This document shows positions 24,718 through 32,447 of a DNA stretch of 35,505 nt, in pieces. The position numbers were made by a program, and so were the translations under genes. Source of the DNA: an uncultured Ruminococcus sp. (GTDB taxonomy: Bacteria > Bacillota > Clostridia > Oscillospirales > Acutalibacteraceae). The DNA lies in assembly GCA_958403905.1 (NCBI GenBank), contig CATXZD010000019.1:1-35505 (forward strand). Reading direction: 5' to 3'. How positions within the stretch are numbered: position 1 is the stretch's first letter; the number at the start of each line of letters is the position of its first letter. The notes beneath the pieces are model-generated. The model made no database searches and was not told the origin of the DNA. It worked only from the letters and a program-made list of their open reading frames with translations.

Positions 24718-25383
24718 TCATACCCACTCGAAATTCTCTTTTCCCGCGCCGATTTCAAAGTGATATTTGACGATTCCTAAATCAAGCTTCGTGTAAAAGC
24801 CCATTCCGGCTTTCGCAGATACCTTGCCGCCGTTCAGTGTAAACAGAAATTTCTGCTGGTTCATAGCCGTGGGCGCAAGCAGCGCAGCCTCCATGCCGCT
24901 TTTGAACCAATCTGGCATTGTCCCCTCAGATTTGGACACCTCGGAGATCGATTTGGATTTGTGCGGAACGCCCTGAGTCTCTCCATATCCGAGCGCGATG
25001 ACAACACATAGTTTTTCTCCCTGTCCCACGGTAAAGGCGGTTTTGATTTTGCTGTAGGTCATCGCTACCCAACAGGTGTTCAAGCTGAGTTCCTGCGCCT
25101 TTAACACCAATCGTTCTCCGAAGTAACCGCATTTCTCGTCAAGCGCGGGATCCTTTTTCCCAATTATCGCAATATAGTTTGTTACACCGCTGAATTTTCC
25201 GTAATGCGCCATAAATCCGTCAAAGGCTTTCGGCTCGCTTGTAACAAGCTGGATATGCAACCCGCTTTCTTTGTTGCAGGCGTCAATTTCTGATTGCAAA
25301 GCGGAAATTGTCTCCGCATTGATCGGCTGATTTTTGTACCGCCGTACACTGTGGCGCGCTTTCATCGCTTCTGTAATACTCAT
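24718..25383 (-). CDS. Nitroreductase family protein (221 aa)
   Basis: An FMN-dependent oxidoreductase of the NfsA/NfsB fold. The N-terminal RHSVRRYKNQPI motif binds the FMN phosphate. Central GYFGERLVLKAQELSLNTCWV and the C-terminal LAPTAMNQQKF are family patterns, the latter normally near the N-terminus, so the domain is of the internally reordered 'nitroreductase' subgroup. The substrate may be a quinone, flavin or nitro compound; it cannot be chosen here. The start ATG at 25383 has AGGAGG 8 nt upstream; the longer in-frame extension to 25455 has no RBS and overlaps the patatin gene. It is the last gene of the arsR operon. Confidence 0.87.
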   Translation of the reverse strand: MSITEAMKARHSVRRYKNQPINAETISALQSEIDACNKESGLHIQLVTSEPKAFDGFMAHYGKFSGVTNYIAIIGKKDPALDEKCGYFGERLVLKAQELSLNTCWVAMTYSKIKTAFTVGQGEKLCVVIALGYGETQGVPHKSKSISEVSKSEGTMPDWFKSGMEAALLAPTAMNQQKFLFTLNGGKVSAKAGMGFYTKLDLGIVKYHFEIGAGKENFEWV

Positions 25384-25399
25384 GATAGATTCCTCCTGT

Positions 25400-26244
25400 T
25401 TATTCTTTATCGAGAAAGGTGCGTATCGCCTTTGCGTCCCGGTATCCTTTTTCATACAGCTTTTGCAGTGCGTCCAGATTCTTTGTCAGGGTATCAACGC
25501 CACAGGTATCGTCAGGGGCAATAATGAGCGCTTTCCCCTGAACTTCATATTCCTTTGCCAGAGCAACGCCGCGGTTATACTGCTTGACACGGTTTCTCAA
25601 ACGTTCGGCTGAGCGCGAATATTTCTTCTGTATCCTGTCGGCAAACACACCGTCTTTGCCGATTGTCCGCAGGATATCCTTCGGCTTGGTCAGGATTAAA
25701 ACCACTTTATCACAGCCGCATTCAAATGCCTTTTCAATCGGAACGGTATCGCTCAAAGCACCGTCATAATAGGGAGTACCGTTCACCTCATACGGGTGGC
25801 ACACAAAGGGGATCGCCGATGATGCTTTCAGGATACTGTAATCATCCTGATGCAGATCGTTTTTATCAAAGTATTTGGCGTTTCCTGTTTCGGCTTCGGT
25901 GGCTACCGCTAAAAATTCGATGGGACTGCTGATAATGCTTGGATAATCCAGAGGATTTTCACCGTCCGCATTACTCAGCGTGCCGTAAACATAATCCAGA
26001 TCCAAATACGATTTCTTGAAAAGGAAGTTTCGCAGGCTCATGTATTCTCTGCGGAACGGATATTCCGTATAAAACGCATAATTCCTTTTTTCTGTCCGGC
26101 TATGTAGGAAGTGACATTTGCACTTCCCGCCGATACACCGATACAGAGATCGAATTGGATGTTTTTATCCAGGCAGTGATCAAAAATTCCGGCGGCATAT
26201 ACGCCACGCAGTCCTCCGCCGACATCAACGATTCCTGTTTTCAT
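25400..26244 (-). pseudogene. Patatin-like phospholipase, split by a frameshift at an A6 tract
   Basis: The first part (26038-26244, ATG after GGAGG) holds the oxyanion loop GGGLRG and the nucleophile elbow GVSAGS, then stops at TGA. The second part (25400-26041) begins with ATG overlapping that TGA and holds the catalytic Asp (YYDGALSD) and the C-terminal half. Adding one A to the A6 run near 26087-26092 gives the family sequence AGQKKRNYAFYTEYPFRREYMSLRNF without a break, about 281 aa. The serine and aspartate of the dyad thus lie on different frames. The ATGA overlap could by chance allow coupled synthesis of two halves. The enzyme would hydrolyse acyl lipids. It is fourth in the arsR operon. 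Confidence 0.75.
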
Positions 26245-26255
26245 GTTCCGTCCTC

Positions 26256-27029
26256 CTATTTGATATAATTGACGATAATCATGGCGATGCTCATCGCCGC
26301 AAGTCCGAATCCAAGCGTTCGGTTCATTACCTTTGGTGACGCTTTGTTGGCAAATTTTGCGGTCAGCATGGCGCCGATTAAGGTAAAAATAATACACATA
26401 ATCAAAACCGAGTAATCGGTGATTCCGCCGCCGATGGCGAAGTGGGAGACCGCTCCGGTCAGCGCAGTAAAGGTCATAATAAACACGCTGGTTCCCACCG
26501 CAGTTTTCAGCTCATAGCCCAGTACACTGACTAATACTAAAAGCATCATCATACCGCCGCCTGCGCCCACAAAGCCACAGATCAGGCCGACCGCCGCTCC
26601 GCAGACAATAGACTGAACAGCGGCTTTTTGTTTGCTTCGGTTTTTGTTGCTTTCCTTTGCCTCCATGACGGGACGGAAAATGAATTTCAGTCCCGCAAAT
26701 AATGTCATGAACATGGAAAACCCACCCATTGCCGTCTGCGGAAGCAGGGATGCCAAATAGCTGCCCACCAGCGTAAAAACTAAAACGGAGACCAGCATGA
26801 CAAGACCGTTTTTCACATCGAGGTTCTTGTTCTTTTTATAGGTGTAAGCCGAAGCAGCCGAGGCTAAGACATCGGAAGCCAACGCAATGCCCACGGCTTC
26901 ATAGGCGTTTACATGAAGAAATGTCACCAGCATCGGCGCGATCACGGCGGCTGCGGACAGTCCCGCAAGTCCCGTACCGAATCCTGCTCCCACACCCGCA
27001 ATCAGGCAGACAATTATTTTGACAAGCAT
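26256..27029 (-). CDS. TSUP family permease (TauE/SafE sulfite exporter-like, 257 aa)
   Basis: An integral membrane protein with about eight helices in two repeats. Each repeat begins with a Gly-rich GAGFGTGLAGLSAA or FVGAGGGMMMLLVLV motif, the TSUP hallmark. Family members move sulfite, sulfoacetate or other organosulfur anions. The in-frame TTG at 27041 touches AAGGA; the ATG at 27029 is preferred, with a 12-nt spacing. It sits 19 bp after the metallo-hydrolase gene and 11 bp before the patatin gene, within one operon under an ArsR repressor, which hints at a sulfur or redox role. That hint is inference. Confidence 0.88.
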   Translation of the reverse strand: MLVKIIVCLIAGVGAGFGTGLAGLSAAAVIAPMLVTFLHVNAYEAVGIALASDVLASAASAYTYKKNKNLDVKNGLVMLVSVLVFTLVGSYLASLLPQTAMGGFSMFMTLFAGLKFIFRPVMEAKESNKNRSKQKAAVQSIVCGAAVGLICGFVGAGGGMMMLLVLVSVLGYELKTAVGTSVFIMTFTALTGAVSHFAIGGGITDYSVLIMCIIFTLIGAMLTAKFANKASPKVMNRTLGFGLAAMSIAMIIVNYIK

Positions 27030-27048
27030 AAGAAAATGCAATCCTTTC

Positions 27049-27849
27049 TCATAGTTCTATGACCTGTTCTTTGACAGACGGGTCATGATTGGTGGCAACC
27101 AACCGGCAATGCGGATCCGCGGCACAGTCGCAAACCCATGCAAGTGATTTCTTTGCCAACTTGGTATCCACCGTAAATCCGGGAATAATCCGTTCTCTGA
27201 AAGATTTCTGCGTATAGGCAGTGTCTCCCGCTAAAACCACATAGCTGCCACCATCTCCGGTGATTTTTGCGCTGAACAGCCCGTGGCTGTGACCCGGTGT
27301 ATTGATTAGAAGAATGCTGCCGTCACCGAACACATCATAAGATTTTCCCACAGGACCGATACCTGTTTGCACATAGTCAAACGGCTCAATCCGGGTAAAC
27401 TTCCATGTACTTTTCACATAGCGGAAAAAATATTTTCTGCTGTCTGCAATTTCTTCTCTTGCCGCCATGATGTGTTTTGCATCCTGTACGAGCCGCAGTC
27501 CGCTTGTATGGTCGAAATCCATGTGGCTGAAAAAGATATAGTCAATATCTGTTGGGGCGATACCGACTTTTTCCAGTTTGCAGTCAACGCTTTCCCTAGA
27601 CTTTATAATCGGTTTGCTGATACTGTTCAAAAAAACATTCGGTCTTTCGAACACATACTTGGAGTCCCAACCGGTATCGATTAAAACTTTTCCTTTCGGA
27701 TGTTCAATCAGATAACAGGATACCGGCAGGGTGATTTTCTTTTTCTCTCCCCGCAGAAACCCAGTTACAGCAAGCGGATTTTTCTCTCTGTGGGGGATCG
27801 CCTGATCCACCCGCACACGCCCTGTATGAAAAATGTGTACTTTTATCAT
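27049..27849 (-). CDS. Metallo-beta-lactamase fold hydrolase, AHL lactonase-like (266 aa)
   Basis: It has the MBL metal motif SHMDFDHTSG (HxDxDH, about residues 109-118), then the distal ligands TPGHSHG, LAGDTAYT and TNHDP. The start of the fold is VLIDTGWDSKY. The overall plan matches the 'N-acyl homoserine lactonase family' (AiiA/AttM-like), a label that covers many lactonases and other hydrolases; quorum quenching should not be assumed. Its start overlaps the arsR stop by 4 bp (ATGA), so expression is coupled to the regulator. Confidence 0.88.
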   Translation of the reverse strand: MIKVHIFHTGRVRVDQAIPHREKNPLAVTGFLRGEKKKITLPVSCYLIEHPKGKVLIDTGWDSKYVFERPNVFLNSISKPIIKSRESVDCKLEKVGIAPTDIDYIFFSHMDFDHTSGLRLVQDAKHIMAAREEIADSRKYFFRYVKSTWKFTRIEPFDYVQTGIGPVGKSYDVFGDGSILLINTPGHSHGLFSAKITGDGGSYVVLAGDTAYTQKSFRERIIPGFTVDTKLAKKSLAWVCDCAADPHCRLVATNHDPSVKEQVIEL

Positions 27850-28205
27850 TTTTTCGCACTCCTGTCGGGCAGCTGCTCCATAAAGCTCTTAGCGTGCTCC
27901 AGCATATGAATCAAACGGTTCATTGCTTCAGTATCCGCATCAAAATAGTAATAGTGCCTGGTGCCCTCACGGCGCATTTTCAGAATACCTGCCTCTTTCA
28001 GAATCTGAATGTGATGGGATACCGCAGGACGGGACAGATTGGTTTTTTCCGTAATAGTGCCGACACGCACGCCGCCGCAGTCTTCTATTTTCATCATTTC
28101 AAGGATAAGGTGCTGACGGTTTTCATCGCCCAGCGCCAACAAAACCTTTTGACAGCTTTCAAATTCTTCTGCAAGCTGTTTAATCTCTTTACCATGCTCA
28201 GCCAT
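27846..28205 (-). CDS. ArsR family transcriptional regulator (119 aa)
   Basis: A winged helix-turn-helix of the ArsR/SmtB family: the recognition helix is LSRPAVSHHIQILKEAGIL (about 57-75), and the wing is MRREGTRHYYYFD. Cys18 and Cys43 are the only cysteines; there is no classic ELCVCDL metal site, so a thiol- or redox-based signal is possible (inference). RBS AAAGGCGG precedes the ATG. It heads the operon arsR-MBL-TSUP-patatin-nitroreductase and probably represses it from its own promoter. Confidence 0.9.
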   Translation of the reverse strand: MAEHGKEIKQLAEEFESCQKVLLALGDENRQHLILEMMKIEDCGGVRVGTITEKTNLSRPAVSHHIQILKEAGILKMRREGTRHYYYFDADTEAMNRLIHMLEHAKSFMEQLPDRSAKK

Positions 28206-28239
28206 AAATTGCGCCGCCTTTCGTTTATCTACTTAAACT

Positions 28240-28275
28240 ATTATACCATATAATCGTGAATTATTTACGAATTTT
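28240..28275 (-). promoter_or_regulatory. Promoter and possible ArsR operator
   Basis: An extended -10 TGGTATAAT lies on the minus strand (28248-28240). A nearly symmetrical CGTgAATtATTtACG sequence at 28256-28270 lies in the spacer/-35 region and is a plausible ArsR site. Confidence 0.45.
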
Positions 28276-28336
28276 TTCGTCGGTAAAGAAAATCGAGACG
28301 GTTGATTTTAAGATATAGAAATAAAAAGCCTTAATT

Positions 28337-28370
28337 TGTTTACATTGGCGTGTCTTTTCCATGGTATAAT
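28337..28370 (+). promoter_or_regulatory. Promoter of the two-component genes
   Basis: The extended -10 TGGTATAAT (28362-28370) is preceded by half-site-like blocks tgTTTACAT (28337) and GCGTGTCTT (28348), again 11 bp apart. It matches the EFR1 promoter at 22 of 32 positions, with identical spacing. Confidence 0.6.
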
Positions 28371-28401
28371 AAAAGAAATAAAGGACAAGGAGGGCGTGAT
28401 T

Positions 28402-29079
28402 ATGTTTCATATTCTTGTTGTGGAAGATAACGCCGATATGCGGGAACTGTTTTGCACGGTTCTTTCCGACAGCGGCTATCAGTGCATTCCTGCGACAGAC
28501 GGTTTGGAAGCGTTGGAAATTATGGATAAAGAGTATATTGACTTAATTGTAGCTGACATTATGATGCCGGGTATGGATGGGTATGAACTTACCAAATCTG
28601 TTCGGAAAGCAAAAATGGATCTTCCGATTCTGATGGTTACAGCCAAGGATCAGTTTGACGATATGCAAAAGGGATTTCGCGCTGGAACGGATGATTATAT
28701 GATAAAGCCGATCAATGTAAGGGAGCTTGTACTGCGAGTGGAAGCCCTTTTGCGGCGTGCGAAGATTCAGAGCGAGAAGAAGATTACGGTCGGGGACACT
28801 GTACTCGACTACGACGCTCTTACGGTTACGATACACGGCGAAGAAACAATTTTGCCGCAGAAGGAATTCTATCTGCTTTACAAGCTCCTGTCTTATCCAA
28901 ATAAAATTTTCACCCGACCGCAGCTTATGGACGAGATATGGGGAATGTTCAGTGAAACGGATGAGCGCACGGTAAACACCCACATCAATCGTTTGCGGGA
29001 CAGATTTTCGGACTGCACGGATTTTGAAATCGTCACTGTCCGGGGACTTGGATATAAGGCGGTGAAAAAAGTTGAGTAA
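28402..29079 (+). CDS. OmpR-family response regulator (225 aa)
   Basis: A receiver domain (1-120) with acidic pocket E8/D9, phospho-acceptor Asp52 (IVADIMMPGMDGYEL), Thr in LMVTAKD and Lys in MIKPIN is followed by a winged-helix DNA-binding domain (KEFYLLYKLLSYPNKIFTRPQL, then RTVNTHINRLRDRF and VRGLGYK). The ATG at 28402 has AAGGAGG 8 nt upstream; a longer in-frame reading from 28336 starts before the promoter. It overlaps the kinase gene by 8 bp. It is predicted to activate the ABC exporter, itself and the EFR1 gene through 11-bp-phased half-sites. Confidence 0.94.
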   Translation: MFHILVVEDNADMRELFCTVLSDSGYQCIPATDGLEALEIMDKEYIDLIVADIMMPGMDGYELTKSVRKAKMDLPILMVTAKDQFDDMQKGFRAGTDDYMIKPINVRELVLRVEALLRRAKIQSEKKITVGDTVLDYDALTVTIHGEETILPQKEFYLLYKLLSYPNKIFTRPQLMDEIWGMFSETDERTVNTHINRLRDRFSDCTDFEIVTVRGLGYKAVKKVE

Positions 29080-30109
29080 AAAACCGCATTCTAAATTATG
29101 GCTCTATTTTGCCGGACTGGTTTTCGCAACAATCGCAGCCGTTTTTTTGCTGATCACCGTGCTGTGGCTTGTGCTTTACAAATTTCAGATTATTTCGGTT
29201 GATCCGCGTATCAGACATATTCCAATTCTCGTTTTACTCGCAGGAAGTCTGCTGATCGGATGCGCTGTCGCTGTGTATGTCGGCAAGTTAATTATTCATC
29301 CCGTTCAGAATATCAGCAATGCGTTTGATGAGCTTTCCAAGGGGAATTTTGAGGTTAAGGTTTCAGAAAACGAACGGATTATGGAAATCCGGGAAATGGC
29401 TCAGCGTTTTAATGCCATGACCTACGATTTATCTCATATCGAAACACTGCGCAGCGATTTTGTAGCAAATGTTTCTCATGAGTTCAAAACGCCGATTGCA
29501 GCAATCGAGGGATATGCGACGCTTTTGCAAAACCACAGGCTGTCCGATGAAAAGCACGATCATTATGTAGAAAAAATTTTGGAAAACTCCCGCAGGCTCA
29601 CAAACCTTTCCGGCAATATTTTAATGCTGTCTAAGTTAGAAAATCAGGAAACGGTTTTGAATAATAAGGAATTTCGCTTAGACGAACAGCTTCGGAAAGC
29701 CGTCTTAGTGTTGGAAAACAAATGGGCGGAGAAAAATATTGAATTCGATATGGAAATGCCAAAACAAATCTATTACGGGAGCGAACAGCTTTTATGTCAG
29801 GTATGGATCAATATTCTGGACAACGCAATTAAGCATTCGCCAAACGGTGGAGTTATCCATATTAACATTCGACAGACGGATGCCATGCTTACCGTCACGA
29901 TTGCAGATCATGGCAACGGGATGTCGGAAGAAGTGCAAAAGCACATGATGGAAAAATTTTATCAGGGAGACAACTCTCGCAAAGCAGAGGGAAACGGTCT
30001 CGGTCTCGCCCTTGTAAAACGAATTGTTGAATTGTGCAAAGGAACTATCACAGTAGATAGTTCTCCGGGGAAAGGCGCGGCATTCTCCGTCTCTCTTCCG
30101 AAAAAATGA
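29072..30109 (+). CDS. Sensor histidine kinase (345 aa)
   Basis: Two membrane helices (about 10-36 and 50-72) leave only a short external loop (about 14 residues), so the stimulus is probably sensed in or at the membrane. A HAMP linker (about 73-122) follows. The DHp box is VSHEFKTPIAAIEGY with His136. The ATPase domain has N-box IWINILDNAIKHSP, G1 DHGNGM and G2 GNGLGLALVKRI. The short loop is like intramembrane-sensing kinases that respond to cell-wall antibiotics, though those usually lack HAMP. The start is TTG at 29072, inside the response regulator gene. It is cotranscribed with it. Confidence 0.94.
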   Translation: MSKKPHSKLWLYFAGLVFATIAAVFLLITVLWLVLYKFQIISVDPRIRHIPILVLLAGSLLIGCAVAVYVGKLIIHPVQNISNAFDELSKGNFEVKVSENERIMEIREMAQRFNAMTYDLSHIETLRSDFVANVSHEFKTPIAAIEGYATLLQNHRLSDEKHDHYVEKILENSRRLTNLSGNILMLSKLENQETVLNNKEFRLDEQLRKAVLVLENKWAEKNIEFDMEMPKQIYYGSEQLLCQVWINILDNAIKHSPNGGVIHINIRQTDAMLTVTIADHGNGMSEEVQKHMMEKFYQGDNSRKAEGNGLGLALVKRIVELCKGTITVDSSPGKGAAFSVSLPKK

Positions 30110-30132
30110 TAAATAGTGTAATATCCCGTTCC

Positions 30133-30166
30133 AGTTTACCGTGAGTTGTCCTTGATATGGTATACT
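30133..30166 (+). promoter_or_regulatory. Promoter of the EFR1 gene, shared motif
   Basis: The extended -10 TGGTATACT (30158-30166) with a non-consensus -35 is preceded by AGTTTACC (30133) and AGTTGTCC (30144), 11 bp apart. The 28-bp block ending in the -10 matches the ABC exporter promoter at 23 positions, including CCGTGAGTT at its start. Confidence 0.6.
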
Positions 30167-30208
30167 TCCGATGTAAAAAGAAAAATTGCACTTTCAGGAG
30201 GTAGCCAT

Positions 30209-30952
30209 ATGGTACTTTATTTCAGTGGAACGGGAAACAGCCGTTATGTCGCAAAGAGGATTGAGGAGATTTCAGGGGATGAGCTCATCTCAATCGGTCA
30301 AAAAATCAAAAGTGGCGACTACAACGCAATCCGATCGGAAAAGCCTTTTGTTTTTGTTGGTCCGGTTTATGCAGGCAGACTTCCGCGTGTGATGGAAGAA
30401 TATATCCGTAAGGTGAATTTCAGCGGAACACCAAAAACATACTTTGTCGGCACCTGTGCGGCAACACCTTGGGTTACCGTTCAGTATGTGGAAAAATTGT
30501 GCGGTGAAAAAGAATTCTCACTGTTAGGCTTTAACTCTGTTGTAATGCCGCAAGGTTATCTTGCCGGCGGCGGCACACAACCAAAAGAGGTCAATGACAA
30601 AGTCTTGAAAGAAGCGGAACCGAAAATCATAAAGATTGCAGAAACCATCCGTGATGTGCAGATACTTCCCAAAGAGCAGCCAGGCAAAGCAATCATGTCA
30701 AAGGTTCTCAATCCAATCATGTACTCAATGATGATCAGTGCGAAAGGATTTACCGTGACAGATAAATGTACCGGTTGCGGTAAATGCGAGAGACGCTGCC
30801 CTTTGAATAATGTTAAAATAGTGAATGGTAAACCCGTTTGGGGCAAAGAGTGTACTCACTGCATGGCATGCATCGCAGGTTGTCCAGCAGAAGCGATTGA
30901 GTATGGTAAGAAAACACAGGGAAAGCCGAGATATTATCTTGGGGAGAAATGA
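30209..30952 (+). CDS. EFR1 family flavodoxin-ferredoxin protein (247 aa)
   Basis: The N-terminal half is flavodoxin-like: FMN-phosphate loop SGTGNSRYVA (about 6-15) and FVGPVYAGRLPRVMEEYI. The C-terminal part is a 2[4Fe-4S] ferredoxin with CTGCGKCERRCP and CTHCMACIAGCP. EFR1 proteins are electron carriers of unknown partner in anaerobes. The ATG at 30209 has CAGGAGG upstream. It lies 100 bp after the kinase gene, with its own promoter that resembles the response regulator promoter. It is followed by a strong terminator. Confidence 0.9.
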   Translation: MVLYFSGTGNSRYVAKRIEEISGDELISIGQKIKSGDYNAIRSEKPFVFVGPVYAGRLPRVMEEYIRKVNFSGTPKTYFVGTCAATPWVTVQYVEKLCGEKEFSLLGFNSVVMPQGYLAGGGTQPKEVNDKVLKEAEPKIIKIAETIRDVQILPKEQPGKAIMSKVLNPIMYSMMISAKGFTVTDKCTGCGKCERRCPLNNVKIVNGKPVWGKECTHCMACIAGCPAEAIEYGKKTQGKPRYYLGEK

Positions 30953-30957
30953 AAAAC

Positions 30958-30995
30958 AGGACTTACAGATCTAAAACAATCTGTAAGTCCTATTT
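30958..30995 (+). terminator. Terminator after the EFR1 gene
   Basis: A 13-bp perfect stem (30958-30970 with 30979-30991) with an 8-nt loop and a T-rich tail. Confidence 0.85.
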
Positions 30996-31091
30996 TATAA
31001 ATTGAACCATAAATCGTACTGCAGAGCCAATACCTCGTCTGTTGTTATAACATCAATTGGGATTCTATCAAAGATTAAATTATTAGCTTGA

Positions 31092-31331
31092 TTACCACCG
31101 CAACAAATCATCTCGACCGTCCATTTCCAATTTCTCTACGGTGTACTTTAACCATTCCACTGGCGTAGGTATATCTCCTTCACAGGGAATAGCCTCCCAT
31201 GCTTTGCGCTTTTCCGGGTCTGGATCGTGAAGACCTTGTTCAATTCTGCCTGAAATGATTTGCTTCATTTCTTCAACAGTGATGTTTCGTTCACGGGCTA
31301 ACCGTTCAAAGAAGTTGTCGTGTTTTTCCAT
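31092..31331 (-). CDS. Small conserved protein (79 aa), function unknown
   Basis: It reads MEKHDNFFERLARERNITVE, then EEMKQIISGRIEQGLHDPDP, a WEAIPCEG motif and a PTPVEWLKYTVEKL helix. I remember similar 75-85 aa proteins across gut Clostridia and ICE cargo regions; none has a firm function. It is mainly helical, acidic and without membrane segment. RBS AGGAGG lies 8 nt before the ATG. It diverges from the broken XRE gene, and the shared intergenic region carries an inverted repeat. Confidence 0.75.
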   Translation of the reverse strand: MEKHDNFFERLARERNITVEEMKQIISGRIEQGLHDPDPEKRKAWEAIPCEGDIPTPVEWLKYTVEKLEMDGRDDLLRW

Positions 31332-31362
31332 TGTGTTTGTCCTCCTGCGTTTTTAATAGTAT

Positions 31363-31408
31363 TATCCCAATGCCTAAAAGGTAAACATGATATATCTCTT
31401 TTGGGATA
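31363..31408. promoter_or_regulatory. Inverted repeat between divergent genes, candidate XRE operator
   Basis: TATCCCAA (31363-31370) and TTGGGATA (31401-31408) are perfect inverted 8-mers with a 30-bp spacer, in the region controlling both the 79-aa gene and the XRE gene. Confidence 0.45.
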
Positions 31409-31487
31409 TTTTCTATCTACCCATTGTGACTATTATACAACCATTTCGGGGATTATAATAAATACAAATGAGAAGGGGATGGCATTG

Positions 31488-31776
31488 ATGCGCAAAAAAG
31501 AATTAAACAGTTAATGGAAGAACGTGGATGGACGGATTATCGCTTGGCAAAGGAATCGAACCTTTCTCATTCTACCGTTACAAATAGAATAACGCACCAA
31601 CGCTGCCAACACTGGAAGCGGTTTGTAAGGTCTTTGGGATTACATTGGCACAGTTCTTTTCGGAAGGTGACAAGCCTCATGCGCTGACGCCTGAACAGCA
31701 GAAATTGTTTTCAAGGTGGAGTTCCTTAAGCGACGAACAGAAGCGATTGTTGCTTGACCTTATGAATACGATGTAA
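31488..31776 (+). pseudogene. Degenerate XRE-family regulator, two lesions
   Basis: After ATG at 31488 (AAGGGG upstream) the frame reads MRKKELNS and stops. Adding one A to the A6 run (31493-31498) restores RIKQLMEERGWTDYRLAKES and SNLSHSTVTN, an Xre helix-turn-helix. A second break after STVTN lacks about 10 nt; the frame then resumes as RNNAPTLPTLEAVCKVFGIT, through LAQFFSEG and an SDEQKRLLLDLMNTM end. The intact family is about 100 aa. Two independent lesions make a genuine pseudogene likely. Confidence 0.75.
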
Positions 31777-31900
31777 AAAGCCAAAAAGAAAAAACTTGAG
31801 TTTGATACAAGGTTGCTTCGGTGAACCCCTCTTTCGGAAAAGCATAATCCATAAGTCGTCATTGTCCCCACATTCTAAAAGTCGAATTTGCAATAATATT
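31777..31900. other. Intergenic, nothing recognised
   Basis: No credible frame, hairpin or promoter is seen between the broken XRE gene and the MarR operator region. Confidence 0.5.
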
Positions 31901-31958
31901 ACGGTCTATTGACAAAAATGGAGCCATGTGCTAAAATAAAAGTACAATATTAGACCGT
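31901..31958 (+). promoter_or_regulatory. Promoter flanked by MarR operator half-sites
   Basis: TTGACA (31909-31914), a 17-nt spacer and TAAAAT (31932-31937) form a strong promoter. It lies between perfect inverted 8-mers ACGGTCTA (31901-31908) and TAGACCGT (31951-31958). This suggests autorepression by the MarR protein encoded just downstream. Confidence 0.7.
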
Positions 31959-31982
31959 CTGACATTGGAAAGGAGAAAAACA

Positions 31983-32444
31983 ATGAACCGAGAAGAAGTC
32001 AGAAACTATGTCAATCAATATTGCAGGCTGCGGGATATTCAGTTTGCTGCCTATGAATTGTATGCAAGAAAGTATAACCTTACCGCAAAAGAATTGTTTG
32101 TGCTTGATATTGTTTGGTTTGTGCCGGACGGTTGCTTGCAATCGGAAATTTGCGAACGGTTGTCGGCTACCAAGCAAACCGTCAGCGCTATTATCAAAAA
32201 GTTTTGGAAGCTCGGTTACATATCCTTAACGGAATCCGAAACAGATCGACGCAATAAGATTGTTCGTTTCACAGACGCAGGTAAGGAATACGCAGCTAAA
32301 ATTATTCTCCCTGCTGCGAATGCCGAGATTGACGCAATGGCTGAATTAGATATGTCTGGCGAAGATATTGCAGAATTAGTGCGGCTTACAACGCTGTTTT
32401 CTAATCAAATGGCAAAGAAATTCAGTGAAATCAAGGAGGACTGA
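31983..32444 (+). CDS. MarR family transcriptional regulator (153 aa)
   Basis: A winged-helix MarR fold: recognition region SEICERLSATKQTVSAIIKKFWKLGYI (about 58-84), wing with SETDRRNKIVRFTDAGKEY (88-106), and helical dimer ends. RBS AAAGGAG precedes the ATG. Cys13 (QYCRL) and Cys55/59 (DGCLQSEIC) could sense oxidants or electrophiles, as in OhrR-type members; this is inference. It is the first gene of an operon continuing 3 bp later with two nitroreductases. Confidence 0.92.
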   Translation: MNREEVRNYVNQYCRLRDIQFAAYELYARKYNLTAKELFVLDIVWFVPDGCLQSEICERLSATKQTVSAIIKKFWKLGYISLTESETDRRNKIVRFTDAGKEYAAKIILPAANAEIDAMAELDMSGEDIAELVRLTTLFSNQMAKKFSEIKED

Positions 32445-32447
32445 ATA

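Noticed and set aside
24509..24727. A 72-aa minus-strand frame downstream of the nitroreductase
   Set aside because: It spans the operon terminator and the ABC promoter repeats, has no RBS, and overlaps the nitroreductase end.
27049..27849. Calling the MBL hydrolase a quorum-quenching enzyme
   Set aside because: The family label 'AHL lactonase' is broad, and neither signal genes nor specific residues support this activity here.
28543..28983. A 146-aa frame antisense to the response regulator
   Set aside because: It lies fully within the response regulator gene on the other strand and has no recognisable domain.
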